A stretch of 64,000 nt of DNA, taken from contig NC_061134.1 in the NCBI RefSeq assembly GCF_905220365.1, forward strand, positions 4,851,001-4,915,000, in the 5' to 3' direction. The stretch's first letter is position 1. Each line of letters begins with the position of its first letter. Made by a program: the position numbers and the translations under genes. Shown piece by piece: positions 25,676-35,037 of the stretch. Source of the stretch: Vanessa cardui (Eukaryota > Arthropoda > Insecta > Lepidoptera > Nymphalidae). The notes under the pieces were generated by a model. The model did not search any database, was not told where the DNA came from, and saw only the letters and a list, made by a program, of their open reading frames with translations.

Positions 25676-27094
25676 AAAATATAATGATTCAATATGTGTT
25701 GACCATTATCCCAATAAAAATTTACTACCACTTAAACACAGCGTTGAGGAATAAGTCACTTTAAAAATGACAATTTACCGTTAAAACATCTTTAAAAAGT
25801 ACTACATTAATTGAAGTAAATAACCGTAAAAATGAACATTTGACACAACGCAATTTATGATTAAAACATCAATTTACGAGAATCAATTAACAAACGAAGT
25901 ACGATTAATATGAACACATCGTATTACTGTGTCTGTACTTATTTATCCTCCAAATCATTTTAATAAATTGAAAATCAGCGGTATCGGTAATAAATTTCAA
26001 ATTAACAGCGATCAATTAACGTGGCACTGATTCCGACGATCAATAACGGTTTTAACCTAATTATTGACATATTCGCATTGTTTTATGGGTTCATTCAGCC
26101 GATTGGCATAAATTATTGCAGACCTCTATGGCATCTATAGGTCCGTTGACCCGACTTACTTTTGTAGAGCGCCGGGTCACGTCCTCAAACGTTAGTCGTA
26201 CTATTAATAAAATATTTGTTTACTCTTCACTTATTGTTTCAAAAATGATTTGGTGGTGAATATTTTCCATCCAACAAAATATACCTAATTTAGATATACT
26301 TTTAAAATCACTTTTGAATAGTCATTTTACAGAATTATATTAAATGTAAACAGCTCCCACCGTATAGGACCCCAGAATCTGCTGTAAAATAACCGGCAAG
26401 GAACTTCCTAGTTTAGTGTGTCACAGATAATATTTTAAAAGGATTGGACCATCTCTTTTAAATCCATAAAACACATTAGTATGTAATATGAAAAATCAAC
26501 GTACTTAGTATACAAAAGGTATGTGTCAATAAGATTATTTTCACAAAATTAAAACAAAATAAATTCGGAAAATGTAAAAAAAATATGAATCTACATATTT
26601 ATGATAAAGAGCTACGTGCTACTCCGTAGATAAGGATGCTACGATGGTTACATAACAACATACAGGTTGACATAACACACGGCCTTACGTAACGGTCTCA
26701 TTGAGAACGTAGCTGCTCGAGGTAAATATGCTTTGATTGTTAACCCTTTGAGAGGTTCGTAAAATACACGAGCGATGAATTTTAAACAATTTAATATTCT
26801 TAAATCTCACTAAAGTATCTTAGCTTAAAACGAAAACATTTGTCTGTATTAGTATTGTGAAACAAAAAGAAATATAAATTTATATACGACATATTTGTTT
26901 CGATCTAGGAATCCATATGTTTTTAATATGTATGTACGTATTCTTACATAATTAATATAATATTGGCTTAATTGGCTGTACACCAAGCCAAAAGTGTACT
27001 AAACTGAGGCTAAATCCTAGCATAGGTATATTATGTAACCTAAGTATCCGATACAAAATGATATTTGTCAATCCATGTCTAAAGGGTTAAACGG
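25676..27094. other. AT-rich noncoding DNA
   Basis: I see nothing gene-like. A GC-richer patch at about 26100-26200 could be a conserved element. Confidence 0.4.
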
Positions 27095-27429
27095 AGGTGT
27101 AGCTTTACAACAACAACAACAACAACAGCCTGTAAATTCCCACTGCTGGGCTAAAGGCCTCTACTCCCTTTGAGGAGAAGATTTGGAACATATTCCACCA
27201 CGCTGTTCCAATGTGGGTTGGTGGAATACACATGTGGCAGAATTTCTATGAAATTTGTCACATGCAGGTTTCCTCACGATGTTTTCCTTCACCGCTGAGC
27301 ACGAGATGAATTATAAAGACAAATTAAGCAAATGAATCAGCGGTGCTTGCCTGGGTTTGAACCCGCAATCATCGGTTAAGATGCACGCGTTCTAACCACT
27401 GGGCCATCTCGACTCTTAGGTGTAGCTTT
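27095..27429 (-). mobile_element. Young Metulj-like SINE with 12-bp target duplication
   Basis: This is a full-length, little-diverged minus-strand copy. The direct repeat AGGTGTAGCTTT lies at 27095-27106 and 27418-27429. Inside, an (ACA)n tail at the left is the reverse of the family's (TTG)n end. The tRNA-like head at the right includes the B box GCGGGTTCAAACCC and the A-box region GGCCCAGTGGTTAGAA. It inserted about 0.8 kb upstream of the metalloproteinase exons and is probably one of the most recent insertions in the window. Confidence 0.95.
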
Positions 27430-28250
27430 GGGTGTATTTTTCTGCTCGACGGGCAGCTAATTCATAATATATTATAAAAATACAGTTCACACCAGACTAT
27501 TGTTTTGCAACCCGTAAATCATTGATTTCTAAGTTGTTTAAACACAAGACACATTAATAGGGAAGATAAATATTATGTACAGGTTGTGTTGCTCCGAGAC
27601 TTTACCATTTGTAGAGCGTAGGTAAACTTGGCAAGTAAACTAAACCCTCTAATCGGCACTGCGAAGCAAGTTCTATTGGTGTAAAATATTTCAATTCAAA
27701 TATTTATATTTAATTTAAGATTTACGAAACATTTTTATTTAAAAATTATGGCCCGCATATTCATGGATTTGTTTTTAGTGTTACACACTATATACTTATA
27801 AACTATAGCCTATGTGTCATTCTGAGGTATAAGCTATATGATTGTAAAGTTGCATTAAAATCCATTCAGTAGTATTTGCGTGAAAGAGCAATTAACATCC
27901 ATACAACACATATATACTTTCGCCTTTCTATAATAATGTATATACAACAGTAGATATTTTAGCGTGGTAAATAAAACTATCATTACTGCAAAAGATGTAA
28001 CTTCTGCAGTATAACTTATTTCTAAAATATTATATAACTAATATTGATATGTATTTATTAATGTAATTTAGGATCAGTATCTGAAAAGTCATTTTTCATT
28101 AAGAACTATAGTGTACCTAGGTACCTATTATTTTTTTATCTTATGCTATATCTGATATTGGAATTGTTTGAATTTTTAATAAACTAAATTTATTATTTGT
28201 TAATGTTGGAAAATATATGTTCGAAGTTCACTTTTTTTTATTTTTTTCAG
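27430..28250 (+). other. Sequence upstream of the metalloproteinase exon, probably intron
   Basis: This is AT-rich noncoding sequence ending in a strong polypyrimidine tract and CAG acceptor at 28229-28250. No exon with a signal peptide was found between the window start and this point, so the gene's 5' end is either outside the window or too short to see. Confidence 0.5.
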
Positions 28251-28373
28251 AAAAGTTACCTCGAAACGTTTGGTTATTTAAGAAAAGGCCACCCAGAAGT
28301 TGGAAACTTGCTCATGGGTGACGTGTCGCAATCCTACGAAGACGACTTCAGGATTGCCATAAAAACTTTGCAA
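28251..28373 (+). CDS. Mmp: Matrix metalloproteinase, propeptide exon 1 of 2 seen
   Basis: This 123-bp internal exon has 41 codons and phase 0 at both ends. A T-rich acceptor (TTTTTTTCAG) precedes it and CAA/GTAAGT follows. It translates KSYLETFGYLRKGHPEVGN and continues to DDFRIAIKTLQ, which is the N-terminal helix pattern of the peptidoglycan-binding-like prodomain of matrix metalloproteinases (YLxxFGYL near the start, then E/DxxFRxAIxxLQ). In the family this domain blocks the active site of a secreted or membrane-tethered zinc endopeptidase that degrades extracellular matrix. Signal peptide and start codon lie in an unseen upstream exon. The ATG upstream in the same frame at 28203 is within the intron. 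The orthology class (insect Mmp1, Mmp2 or another) cannot be fixed from this exon. Confidence 0.92.
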
Positions 28374-28485
28374 GTAAGTTCAGGTTTACTGTATCAATAG
28401 TTACAATATAAATTAACAATTTGGAAAATTTGAAACTATGCTAAGAAATATGTTTGTAACCCTAATGTTAACTCTTTATTTCCAG
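28374..28485 (+). other. Short intron between metalloproteinase exons
   Basis: This 112-bp phase-0 intron runs from GTAAGT to TTTATTTCCAG. It is the only complete intron of the gene visible here. Confidence 0.9.
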
Positions 28486-28658
28486 GAATTTGGTGGTTTA
28501 CCAGTAACTGGTGTTATAGATCATGCCACCGTCGAACTAATGAGGAAGAAAAGATGTGGGAGACCAGACAGGGAGCCGGGAGACGACGAGAATGGAAGAA
28601 GACGAAAGCGTTTTGCAGTACAGGGAGAAAAATGGAAACACACCAACTTGACTTGGAG
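28486..28658 (+). CDS. Mmp: Matrix metalloproteinase, cysteine-switch and furin-site exon
   Basis: This 173-bp exon enters in phase 0 and leaves in phase 2 at AG/GTAAGT. It continues the prodomain (EFGGLPVTGVIDHATVELM) into the cysteine switch KKRCGRPD. The zinc-chelating Cys is encoded at 28555-28557, and the usual Pro before RCG is replaced by Lys. An acidic linker (EPGDDENG) then leads to the basic site RRRKR/F, a proprotein-convertase (furin) cleavage motif, and to FAVQGEKWKHTNLTW, the first strand of the mature catalytic domain. By family knowledge, furin cleavage here activates the enzyme in the secretory pathway. The catalytic HExxHxxGxxH exon, hinge, hemopexin repeats and any membrane anchor are not found within 35 kb downstream, so either a very long intron follows or those exons were missed. 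The linker is short, closer to insect Mmp1 and vertebrate MT-MMPs than to fly Mmp2, but I do not assign an orthologue. Confidence 0.93.
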
Positions 28659-28747
28659 GTAAGTTCAAAATAAATCCGGTTAATAGTAATCGATTGCAGA
28701 TTTCAAAATATTTTCTTGTCGACTTAAACATATGAAAATACTATGAA

Positions 28748-28899
28748 CGCCATCTATTACCCATTATTAGAACTAGTTAGTATTACACAATAAGTTTTTA
28801 TAGGTAGTACATAGATGGCGCTATTAATGTCAAAGAGCGCCCTCTATCGTTGAGTTAAATAAAATATTTTACATATCTACTCATTACTAGATGTCGCTA
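28748..28899. promoter_or_regulatory. Cluster of four CTCF-like TAGATGGCGCT motifs
   Basis: Within 152 bp, starting 90 bp after the last metalloproteinase exon, lie CGCCATCTA (28748-28756, minus), TAGATGGCGCTA (28812-28823, plus), AGCGCCCTCTA (28836-28846, minus, i.e. TAGAGGGCGCT) and TAGATGTCGCTA (28888-28899, plus). These match the AGATGGCGC / AGRGGGCGC core bound by insect CTCF, and partly the GCCAT core of Pho/YY1. They alternate in orientation. An insulator or intronic enhancer is an inference; the motif clustering is seen directly. Confidence 0.45.
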
Positions 28900-30721
28900 A
28901 ATACCGTAACTGGGTTTTTATTATTTGCTTATTATGAAGTATGTGTCGATATTTATACTTTTCTAATGTTTCATTAATAATTACATAAAAAAAATAAAAA
29001 TTGAAATCCCATATTATTATTTTCAAATATATATTATATATATTATGGGAAATTTTGAGTTATATTCCTATTTATATTTTATTGTTAATTGTTGTCTTTA
29101 TTACTTAACTTATGGACACATTATCTATGAAGTCGCAGAATTTATTTCTCCAACAGCACAGTAATACTTTAGGGCCACATAAAATTGATGACAAATAATA
29201 GTTAAATCACGGAGATCGTAAAAGTTACGACGCTTTTCGCGTGGCTTAATTAAAAGAATATGTCCATCCGACGCCGTTGAGTGTAGGTGCCTATTTCGGG
29301 CTGCAAATAAACAAGAGAAGGTTTCTACGAAACATTTTATTTCATGACATACATTGAAAGCTTCATTTGTGTTACGAGTAATAACAATAATTACAAAGAT
29401 TCTTTGTGATTTTTGTTCTTTAGTCGTAGTAAAATCAAGGAAATAGTTAAACATTCTTGTTTTAATTTAAAAAATCGGAATTAAGCAATAACTTTTACAG
29501 CAAAATTATTTTATACTAGTAAACTAATATCACTCGTACGACATTCTCGTAAAACAGTGTGATGGAGTTAGTTGCTTTCCACCATAACTCTGATAATACT
29601 TTAGAAAGCTAGGTACGTTGTCGGTTTTATTTGAAGTGGAAACAACTACAGAACTTGGGGCTAATTTGAAAAGTTCACAATCACCTGCACCGATCGCGGT
29701 TTCAGCACAATTTCCTGTCGAATTAATGGTCTGTCAATATTGTAGTCCTCCATTACTGCTTGTTGTGCAAACTGGCAATAAAACGAGCAGTGCCATCTCG
29801 CGGCGAGTTTATGAGAATATGGCGCCGGTGGTGGCACATCACGAAAAAAAGATATCGACTTTTGTAATACTCTTACTTTTTGTTTTATTCAGTTTTACAA
29901 ATGTATTAACATTGTATATTACTTTTACTTAAAACAAAAATTAGTCACTTATTTTATTCATAATGATTACGGTATGTCATTTGAGTAATTTAATTAGAAT
30001 CATAGGAATTATTATAGTAATGCTATTCGGAATTTACTTATTATACTATATTTAGTATCTCAAGTAAGTATAGATTTAATTTTGCGTAGGATTTGCTCTT
30101 ATTTCGAATTAGTTCAATAGAAAAATTGTAAAAATTGCAATATATAAATATTATTCGTACCGTAACTACCTACATGAAGCTGTATCAAACGAACTCTATT
30201 TTAGATATATTATCCGCGACATTGAACAATTTGAAATGTAAACGAGCCTCATGTTCGAGACACCCAATAACGATAGTTATTACATCGAAATGGTATTGTT
30301 TTCGCAATGGTGCTGACAGTTGGATGACGGCCACATTTCGCCCCCCACCGCGCAGCGCTGTCATCGCCACTCAGGCAACACTGGAACATAAACAGGGGAA
30401 TGATATATGCGTAAAAATATAATCACTTATTGGAATGATACATACTGAAATGGATGAAAGGTGTGGCGGAACAAGCGTTATTTATTTTATGAAATTTTAC
30501 GAATTTTCTAGGCGAAGATAAAAACAAATATTTCATATCCATTATAAGTTTATATGCTCTCTAAGGAGACGGTCACAATCGAAAATAGAACAACAGTTTA
30601 ATATTTTGCAATTAATTAGATTTTACTCTAAACATACAAGTACATTTTGCTGTTTTGATTTCTTATAATAGTTCTCTTCCCATTAAAAGTGGATGTGCTC
30701 AAATGTTGATATTTTATTATT
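28900..30721. other. Probable intron, AT-rich with two GC-richer islands
   Basis: No catalytic-domain exon is seen. The 29530-29860 and 30240-30400 stretches are GC-richer, the first with the motif GCCATCTCGCGGCGAG and ATGGCGCCGGTGGTGGC. Frames across them start at non-ATG codons or lack domains. They may be intronic enhancers. Confidence 0.4.
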
Positions 30722-30935
30722 ACATAGGTAGGTTGCTGCCAAATGTTAAGTCCATCTAGGTAAGATACATTAACCACCCCTTACGTCGCCAATGTGCCAT
30801 CAATGTTGGGAACAAAGATGTTGACTGGATTTACACAGGCTGACTCACCCTTCAAACTGAAATACAGCACCATTAAGTGTTGCTGTTTAGTGAAAGAATA
30901 TCTAACGAGTACCCACCCAAACGAAGTTGCACAAC
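30722..30935 (-). repeat. Decayed copy of the dispersed 6584-type repeat
   Basis: TTAACCACCCCTTACGTCGC, CAATGTTGGGAACAAAGATG, CTGACTCACCCTTCAAACTG and AGTACCCACCCAAACGAAGT follow in the inverted block order of the family. It is diverged and internally shortened. Confidence 0.65.
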
Positions 30936-31961
30936 GTAATAACTTTTAAATCGTGAGAGACCTGAATCCGTTTTGTCTTGCAATGCAATTTATCAAAATC
31001 AAAAATTATGATATCGGTATCAAATCAATTCCATACAACTCGTATTAATACTTTACTATATTTGTCGTGACCTGTTTATTACGGGGATATAATTTTATTT
31101 ACAATTAAATTTCTTCAATTCTTTTTCACGTCGAGTATTATATGAATATTTGATTGGTTCATTCATACGATCCCTTTTTTTCGCAAATTCAACTTTAAAA
31201 CTTTCTGCTATCACCCCTGTCTCAGACTCGACGTAAACACGAACTGGGTTGACATTTCAATATTGAAGGCATTTCACAATATCCATAGCTTTATAGCCCT
31301 GGCTATATGACGCGATAAACAGCTTATTATGCGTAGATTGAATGTACCACCGTGATAATAGCATTAGAGGTTTTATATTATCATATTTTGAATCTACTAT
31401 CAGACTCATATTCACACGCAGTAATAAACGTAATTATTTTTTAAATGATAAGTTAATTAAACGAAACAAATAATGCTGCTATAGGTACTAAATCATTGTT
31501 GGTAAAAATTAAATAGAAAGTATTGTGCAAATAATAAAAAAAAAAATCTTTTAAAATAATAATAATGATGACTTTTAATAATACATTTTCATTATAATAC
31601 ATTTCCATCATCATTAGAATAATGATATTTATTACAGTTTATACATACATTTATACAAAAGAAACGTAATTAGAAATTAGATATAAGAGATTCCTAATTA
31701 AGGAAGTATCCACTTGTCCTTCGTCTGATCGGAATAGCATAAAAAATATTTCGAATTTGCTGCCTTTTTTAATTTAAGATTGTAATAATAATGACATCAT
31801 TTCACTCAAATTATTATTAAACAATCCTAATCCTCATATATTTTTATATACCTAAATATAATTTTGATATTAAATTAAGAATATTTTCTTATAAGCCTTT
31901 ACAACAAAAGCATAAAGTAGTTAACGACTATGTTTTAATACAAGTAATATTTCATTTTATA
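30936..31961. other. AT-rich noncoding DNA
   Basis: Nothing is recognised. It probably forms part of the intron downstream of the metalloproteinase exons. Confidence 0.4.
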
Positions 31962-32039
31962 TTCTAGAGCATTGTTTCTTAACCTGTGGTCCGCGGACCC
32001 TTGGGGGTCCGCGAGTATAGGTATGGGGGTCCGTAGTCT

Positions 32040-32321
32040 CATCTATGGACCATTTAATAATAACAAATAAATGTAACTAAAAGTCTCTCGTAATCGCTAC
32101 GCTTTTAGCATGGCGAACGTGCGCCAGCGACGGTGTCCGAGACTGAAGTGAAGTCCGAAATGTGCGTGCAGGCTATAACTCTCCCCGCACCGCCCGCGCC
32201 TGACACTAGCGCCGAGTAATCATTTGTGTTGTGTGCTTGCGCCTGCATTGTTTTGTTTTGTGTTGTGTTGCGTTGGAGACGTTACGTTACGTTTTTAAAG
32301 TGATTGTGACTATTTGTGACA
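32040..32321 (+). promoter_or_regulatory. hAT 5' leader / likely promoter region
   Basis: This segment lies between the left terminal region and the transposase ATG. It is markedly GC-richer than the flanks (CTCCCCGCACCGCCCGCGCC) and then GTGTTGTGTTG-rich. No TATA box is evident. It probably contains the transposase promoter and 5' UTR. Confidence 0.45.
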
Positions 32322-34184
32322 ATGAAACGCTGGTTAAAATCAAATGATTCCGCTTCAGACGAAGCAAATGAAAAATCTTCGACTTCAAAGGTTAAACGTC
32401 GAAAGTTTTGCAACGAATACTTAGCTTTCGGTTTCACAAGTACCAATTTAAACGGCGAAGAAAGACCTCAGTGCGTCATATGCTACGAAGTTTTGTCGAA
32501 TGAGTCAATGAAACCGGCCAAACTCCGACGTCATTTAGAAACAAAACACCAAGATCTTCGTGAGAAATCTAAATCCTTTTTCCAAATTAAAGCTTCGGAA
32601 TTAGAGCGAAGCAAAAAAACAATGATGAAGACTGCTACTGGGACCAATAACGAAAATGCTGTATTAGCGTCTTACCAAGTATCCTTGTTAGTTGCAAAAA
32701 GTGGTAAGCCTCACACCATCGCCGAAGAATTAATATTACCGTGCGCTAAAATTATGGTTTCTGCTATGTTGGGAGACAAAGCTTCCAAGGAATTGGACAT
32801 AATATCGTTATCAAACAGTACAGTGAAGAGTAGAATTGATGAAATGTCAGGAAATGTTAAAGAGCAGTTGATTTTGAACGTTAAAGCGAGCACATTTTAT
32901 GCTTTGCAATTAGATGAGAGCACAGATATTAGCAATGATGCAAACTTACTTGCATATGTTCGTTACGAACACAACGACGGTATAAATGAGGATTTATTAT
33001 TCTGTATGCCTCTGCCTTCGCATACTACAGGTGAAGCTATTTTTGAAGTATTGAACAAATTTATGTCCACTCATGAAATACCGTGGGATAAATGTGTGGC
33101 GGTTAGTACCGATGGTGCTCGAGCTATGACCGGTACACGAATAGGACTTCAGGCGCGCGTAAAGAAGATGAATCCATCTATTGTCTGGCATCATTGCTGC
33201 ATTCATAGAGAGGCATTAGCTGCTAAAAATATGCCAGAAAAATTAAAAACAGTGTTAGATGACATAGTGCAGGTAGTGAATTTTATTAAAGCGAGGCCTC
33301 TAAATTCCCGTATTTTCGGAATGATTTGTGAAGAAATGGGAAGCATTCACAAGCAGTTGTTATTGCATGCTAAAGTACGTTGGTTATCTCGTGGCAAAGT
33401 TGTGTCACGTGTTTTTGAGCTGAGAGATGAGATAAGAATATTCTTTTTGAAAAATTCTGTAGGCGGAGCTAATAAACATGCTGATAAATTTAATGACTTT
33501 GGATGGCTCTCAATGGCAGCATATTTAGCTGATATCTTTAATGCCCTTAACGAGCTGAACTTGGGTCTGCAAGGGAGAGATAACAACATCTTCCAAGTTG
33601 AAGATAAAATAGAAACGATGCTAAAAAAGATTGACCTTTGGACTAATCGTACAATTAAACAAAACTATAATCACTTTCCTACACTGGCAGCGTTTTTGGA
33701 ATCCTCTGGTGAAGCAACGTTGTCAACACAAGTACAAGACGAAATGATTAAACACCTCCGCACGTTGAGGTCTTCGTTTCGGAATTATTTTCCAGTACCC
33801 GACAAAAATAAAACTTGGATAGTAGACCCTTTCAACACAGACGTTACTGATATCATTGGCTTGACAACGGTACAGGAAAATCAATTAATCGAAATATCCT
33901 GTGATTCAGCTTTGAAACGAACTTTCAAGGAATTCTCTTTGTCAAGTTTTTGGTTGAATGTAAAAAAAGATTATAAGGAAATATCAGAAGAAGCACTGAA
34001 ACATTTGCTGCTTTTCTCAACCACATACCTCTGTGAAAAGGCATTCTCTGCTCTGGTATATACTAAAAATAAATACAGAAACAGATTGCATGTGGAATCC
34101 GATTTGAGATTACAACTTAATAGCAACATCAACCCAAACATCACTAACTTAGTTGCAAAAAAGCAGCACCAACCTTCACACTAA
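32322..34184 (+). CDS. hAT transposase, ZBED-like, intact
   Basis: The 620-residue protein starts at ATG 32322 (MKRWLKSNDS). An in-frame GTG two codons earlier is less likely. A BED-type zinc finger lies at about residues 20-85: an aromatic-rich start (EYLAFGF), CVICYE with paired Cys, then a LRRHLETKH with paired His. The RNaseH-like catalytic core follows, with LDESTDIS (first Asp, about residue 200) and STDGARAMTG (second Asp, about 265). The C-terminal hAT dimerisation segment contains TTYLCEKAFSAL with the final Glu and KNKYRNRLHVESDLRLQL. The order and motifs match proteins usually annotated ZBED5/ZBED8- or FAM200-like, which are hAT transposases or their domesticated relatives. It would bind the subterminal repeats and catalyse cut-and-paste movement. 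No stop, frameshift or intron is seen, so the protein may be functional. The surrounding TIRs and target duplication argue against domestication. Confidence 0.96.
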   Translation: MKRWLKSNDSASDEANEKSSTSKVKRRKFCNEYLAFGFTSTNLNGEERPQCVICYEVLSNESMKPAKLRRHLETKHQDLREKSKSFFQIKASELERSKKTMMKTATGTNNENAVLASYQVSLLVAKSGKPHTIAEELILPCAKIMVSAMLGDKASKELDIISLSNSTVKSRIDEMSGNVKEQLILNVKASTFYALQLDESTDISNDANLLAYVRYEHNDGINEDLLFCMPLPSHTTGEAIFEVLNKFMSTHEIPWDKCVAVSTDGARAMTGTRIGLQARVKKMNPSIVWHHCCIHREALAAKNMPEKLKTVLDDIVQVVNFIKARPLNSRIFGMICEEMGSIHKQLLLHAKVRWLSRGKVVSRVFELRDEIRIFFLKNSVGGANKHADKFNDFGWLSMAAYLADIFNALNELNLGLQGRDNNIFQVEDKIETMLKKIDLWTNRTIKQNYNHFPTLAAFLESSGEATLSTQVQDEMIKHLRTLRSSFRNYFPVPDKNKTWIVDPFNTDVTDIIGLTTVQENQLIEISCDSALKRTFKEFSLSSFWLNVKKDYKEISEEALKHLLLFSTTYLCEKAFSALVYTKNKYRNRLHVESDLRLQLNSNINPNITNLVAKKQHQPSH

Positions 34185-34235
34185 CGTTTTTGTATAACTA
34201 AGTACTTTTCTTAATATATATATAGTAGATACTAA

Positions 34236-34241
34236 AATAAA
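34236..34241 (+). terminator. Polyadenylation signal of the hAT transposase
   Basis: AATAAA lies 52 bp after the transposase stop codon and inside the element, so the transposon carries its own 3' end signal. Confidence 0.6.
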
Positions 34242-34351
34242 TGTTCAGAAAATTATTAATGTTTTTTTTTATTATTAAGGGGTCCTTGAAATTGTGCTTG
34301 ATTGCCCAGGGGTCCGTGAACTGTAAAAGGTTAAGAAGCGCTGTTCTAGAG

Positions 34352-34950
34352 TATCAAAGATGTGTTAAATTAACCTTAGTCATGGAATCCATTCTCACGG
34401 GATCATAAAACTCAACAAAGCGTTAAGTGGCAGCACTATCGTTAAGCGCTTCTTAATTTTTATTCTAGGGCAAGTACCACTACGCCATCTTGCGACTGAT
34501 AGACGAGTTTCTCTAAAGACGTCAAGCTTTATAATTTTTATTTTAAGTAAGTTATCGAGTTCGTTTTTTAAATAATACCAATTAAATAATTGTATTCAAT
34601 ATTAATTTGTTTTTACACATATCTCTGGCACTTTGATTAAAAAAAACTTTAATCGGATTGTCTATTTTGTTAAAAAGAATTACATTGGTATTCGACAGTC
34701 ACATAAAAAAAATTTTAGAAAACTAACTACATATTTAGTTTTTTTTTAAGTTTATTTTATATTTAATGACAATGAGAACGATATTGGTTTGAGCCAAGAT
34801 ACTGTAATACTATTTTATAAATATTATATTCGATACTAATTCCGATTTAATGTGTGTACCTTTCAGTATACAATCATAGTATAATTTAGCAATAAAACGT
34901 AACATGTTATATTTAGATTACTATGAACAATTTTGGTTACCATCGTACGA
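34352..34950. other. AT-rich noncoding DNA
   Basis: No gene is seen between the transposon and the tRNA gene. Confidence 0.45.
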
Positions 34951-35023
34951 GCCCGGATAGCTCAGTCGGTAGAGCATTGGACTTTTAATCCAAGGGTCCA
35001 GGGTTCAAGTCCCTGTTCGGGCG
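34951..35023 (+). tRNA. trnK-UUU: tRNA-Lys (anticodon TTT)
   Basis: The cloverleaf is complete: acceptor GCCCGGA pairs with TTCGGGC, D-arm GCTC/GAGC with AGTCGGTA loop, anticodon stem TTGGA/TCCAA around loop CTTTTAA (anticodon TTT at 34984-34986), variable GGGTC, T-arm CAGGG/CCCTG with loop TTCAAGT, and discriminator G. It has no intron. Internal A and B boxes (TAGCTCAGTCGG; GGTTCAAGTCC) serve as the Pol III promoter. Unlike the SINE heads elsewhere in the window, it has full pairing and its own terminator. Confidence 0.97.
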
Positions 35024-35032
35024 GACATTATA

Positions 35033-35037
35033 TTTTT
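35033..35037 (+). terminator. Pol III terminator of tRNA-Lys
   Basis: A run of five T residues 10 bp after the mature 3' end of the tRNA fits the standard Pol III stop signal. Confidence 0.8.

Larger units (their letters stand above)
31962..34351 (+). mobile_element. Complete autonomous hAT DNA transposon
   Basis: The 8-bp direct repeat TTCTAGAG at 31962-31969 and 34344-34351 is the classical hAT target duplication. It encloses a 2374-bp element (31970-34343). The left end reads CATTGTTTCTTAACCT, and the right end, complemented, CAGCGCTTCTTAACCT. That is 13 of 16 matching positions, and the right end keeps the canonical CAGNG. Subterminal GGGGTCCG/T motifs occur twice near each end (32003, 32025, 34279, 34309), all in the same orientation, and GGTCCGCGGACC at 31988-31999 is palindromic. 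An uninterrupted transposase gene and an AATAAA at 34236-34241 lie inside. The perfect target duplication and open frame indicate a recent insertion. Confidence 0.97.

Noticed and set aside
29618..29932. 104-codon frame as a gene
   Set aside because: It starts at TTG rather than ATG, has no domain, and lies in a probable intron.
32316..32321. Transposase start at the upstream GTG
   Set aside because: The ATG at 32322 gives a natural MKRWLK start; initiation at GTG is not expected in an insect nuclear gene.
32711..33589. Minus-strand frames inside the transposase
   Set aside because: They are shadows of the intact plus-strand transposase.
32322..34184. Domesticated ZBED host gene
   Set aside because: The terminal inverted repeats and the 8-bp target duplication show a mobile element, so domestication is not needed.
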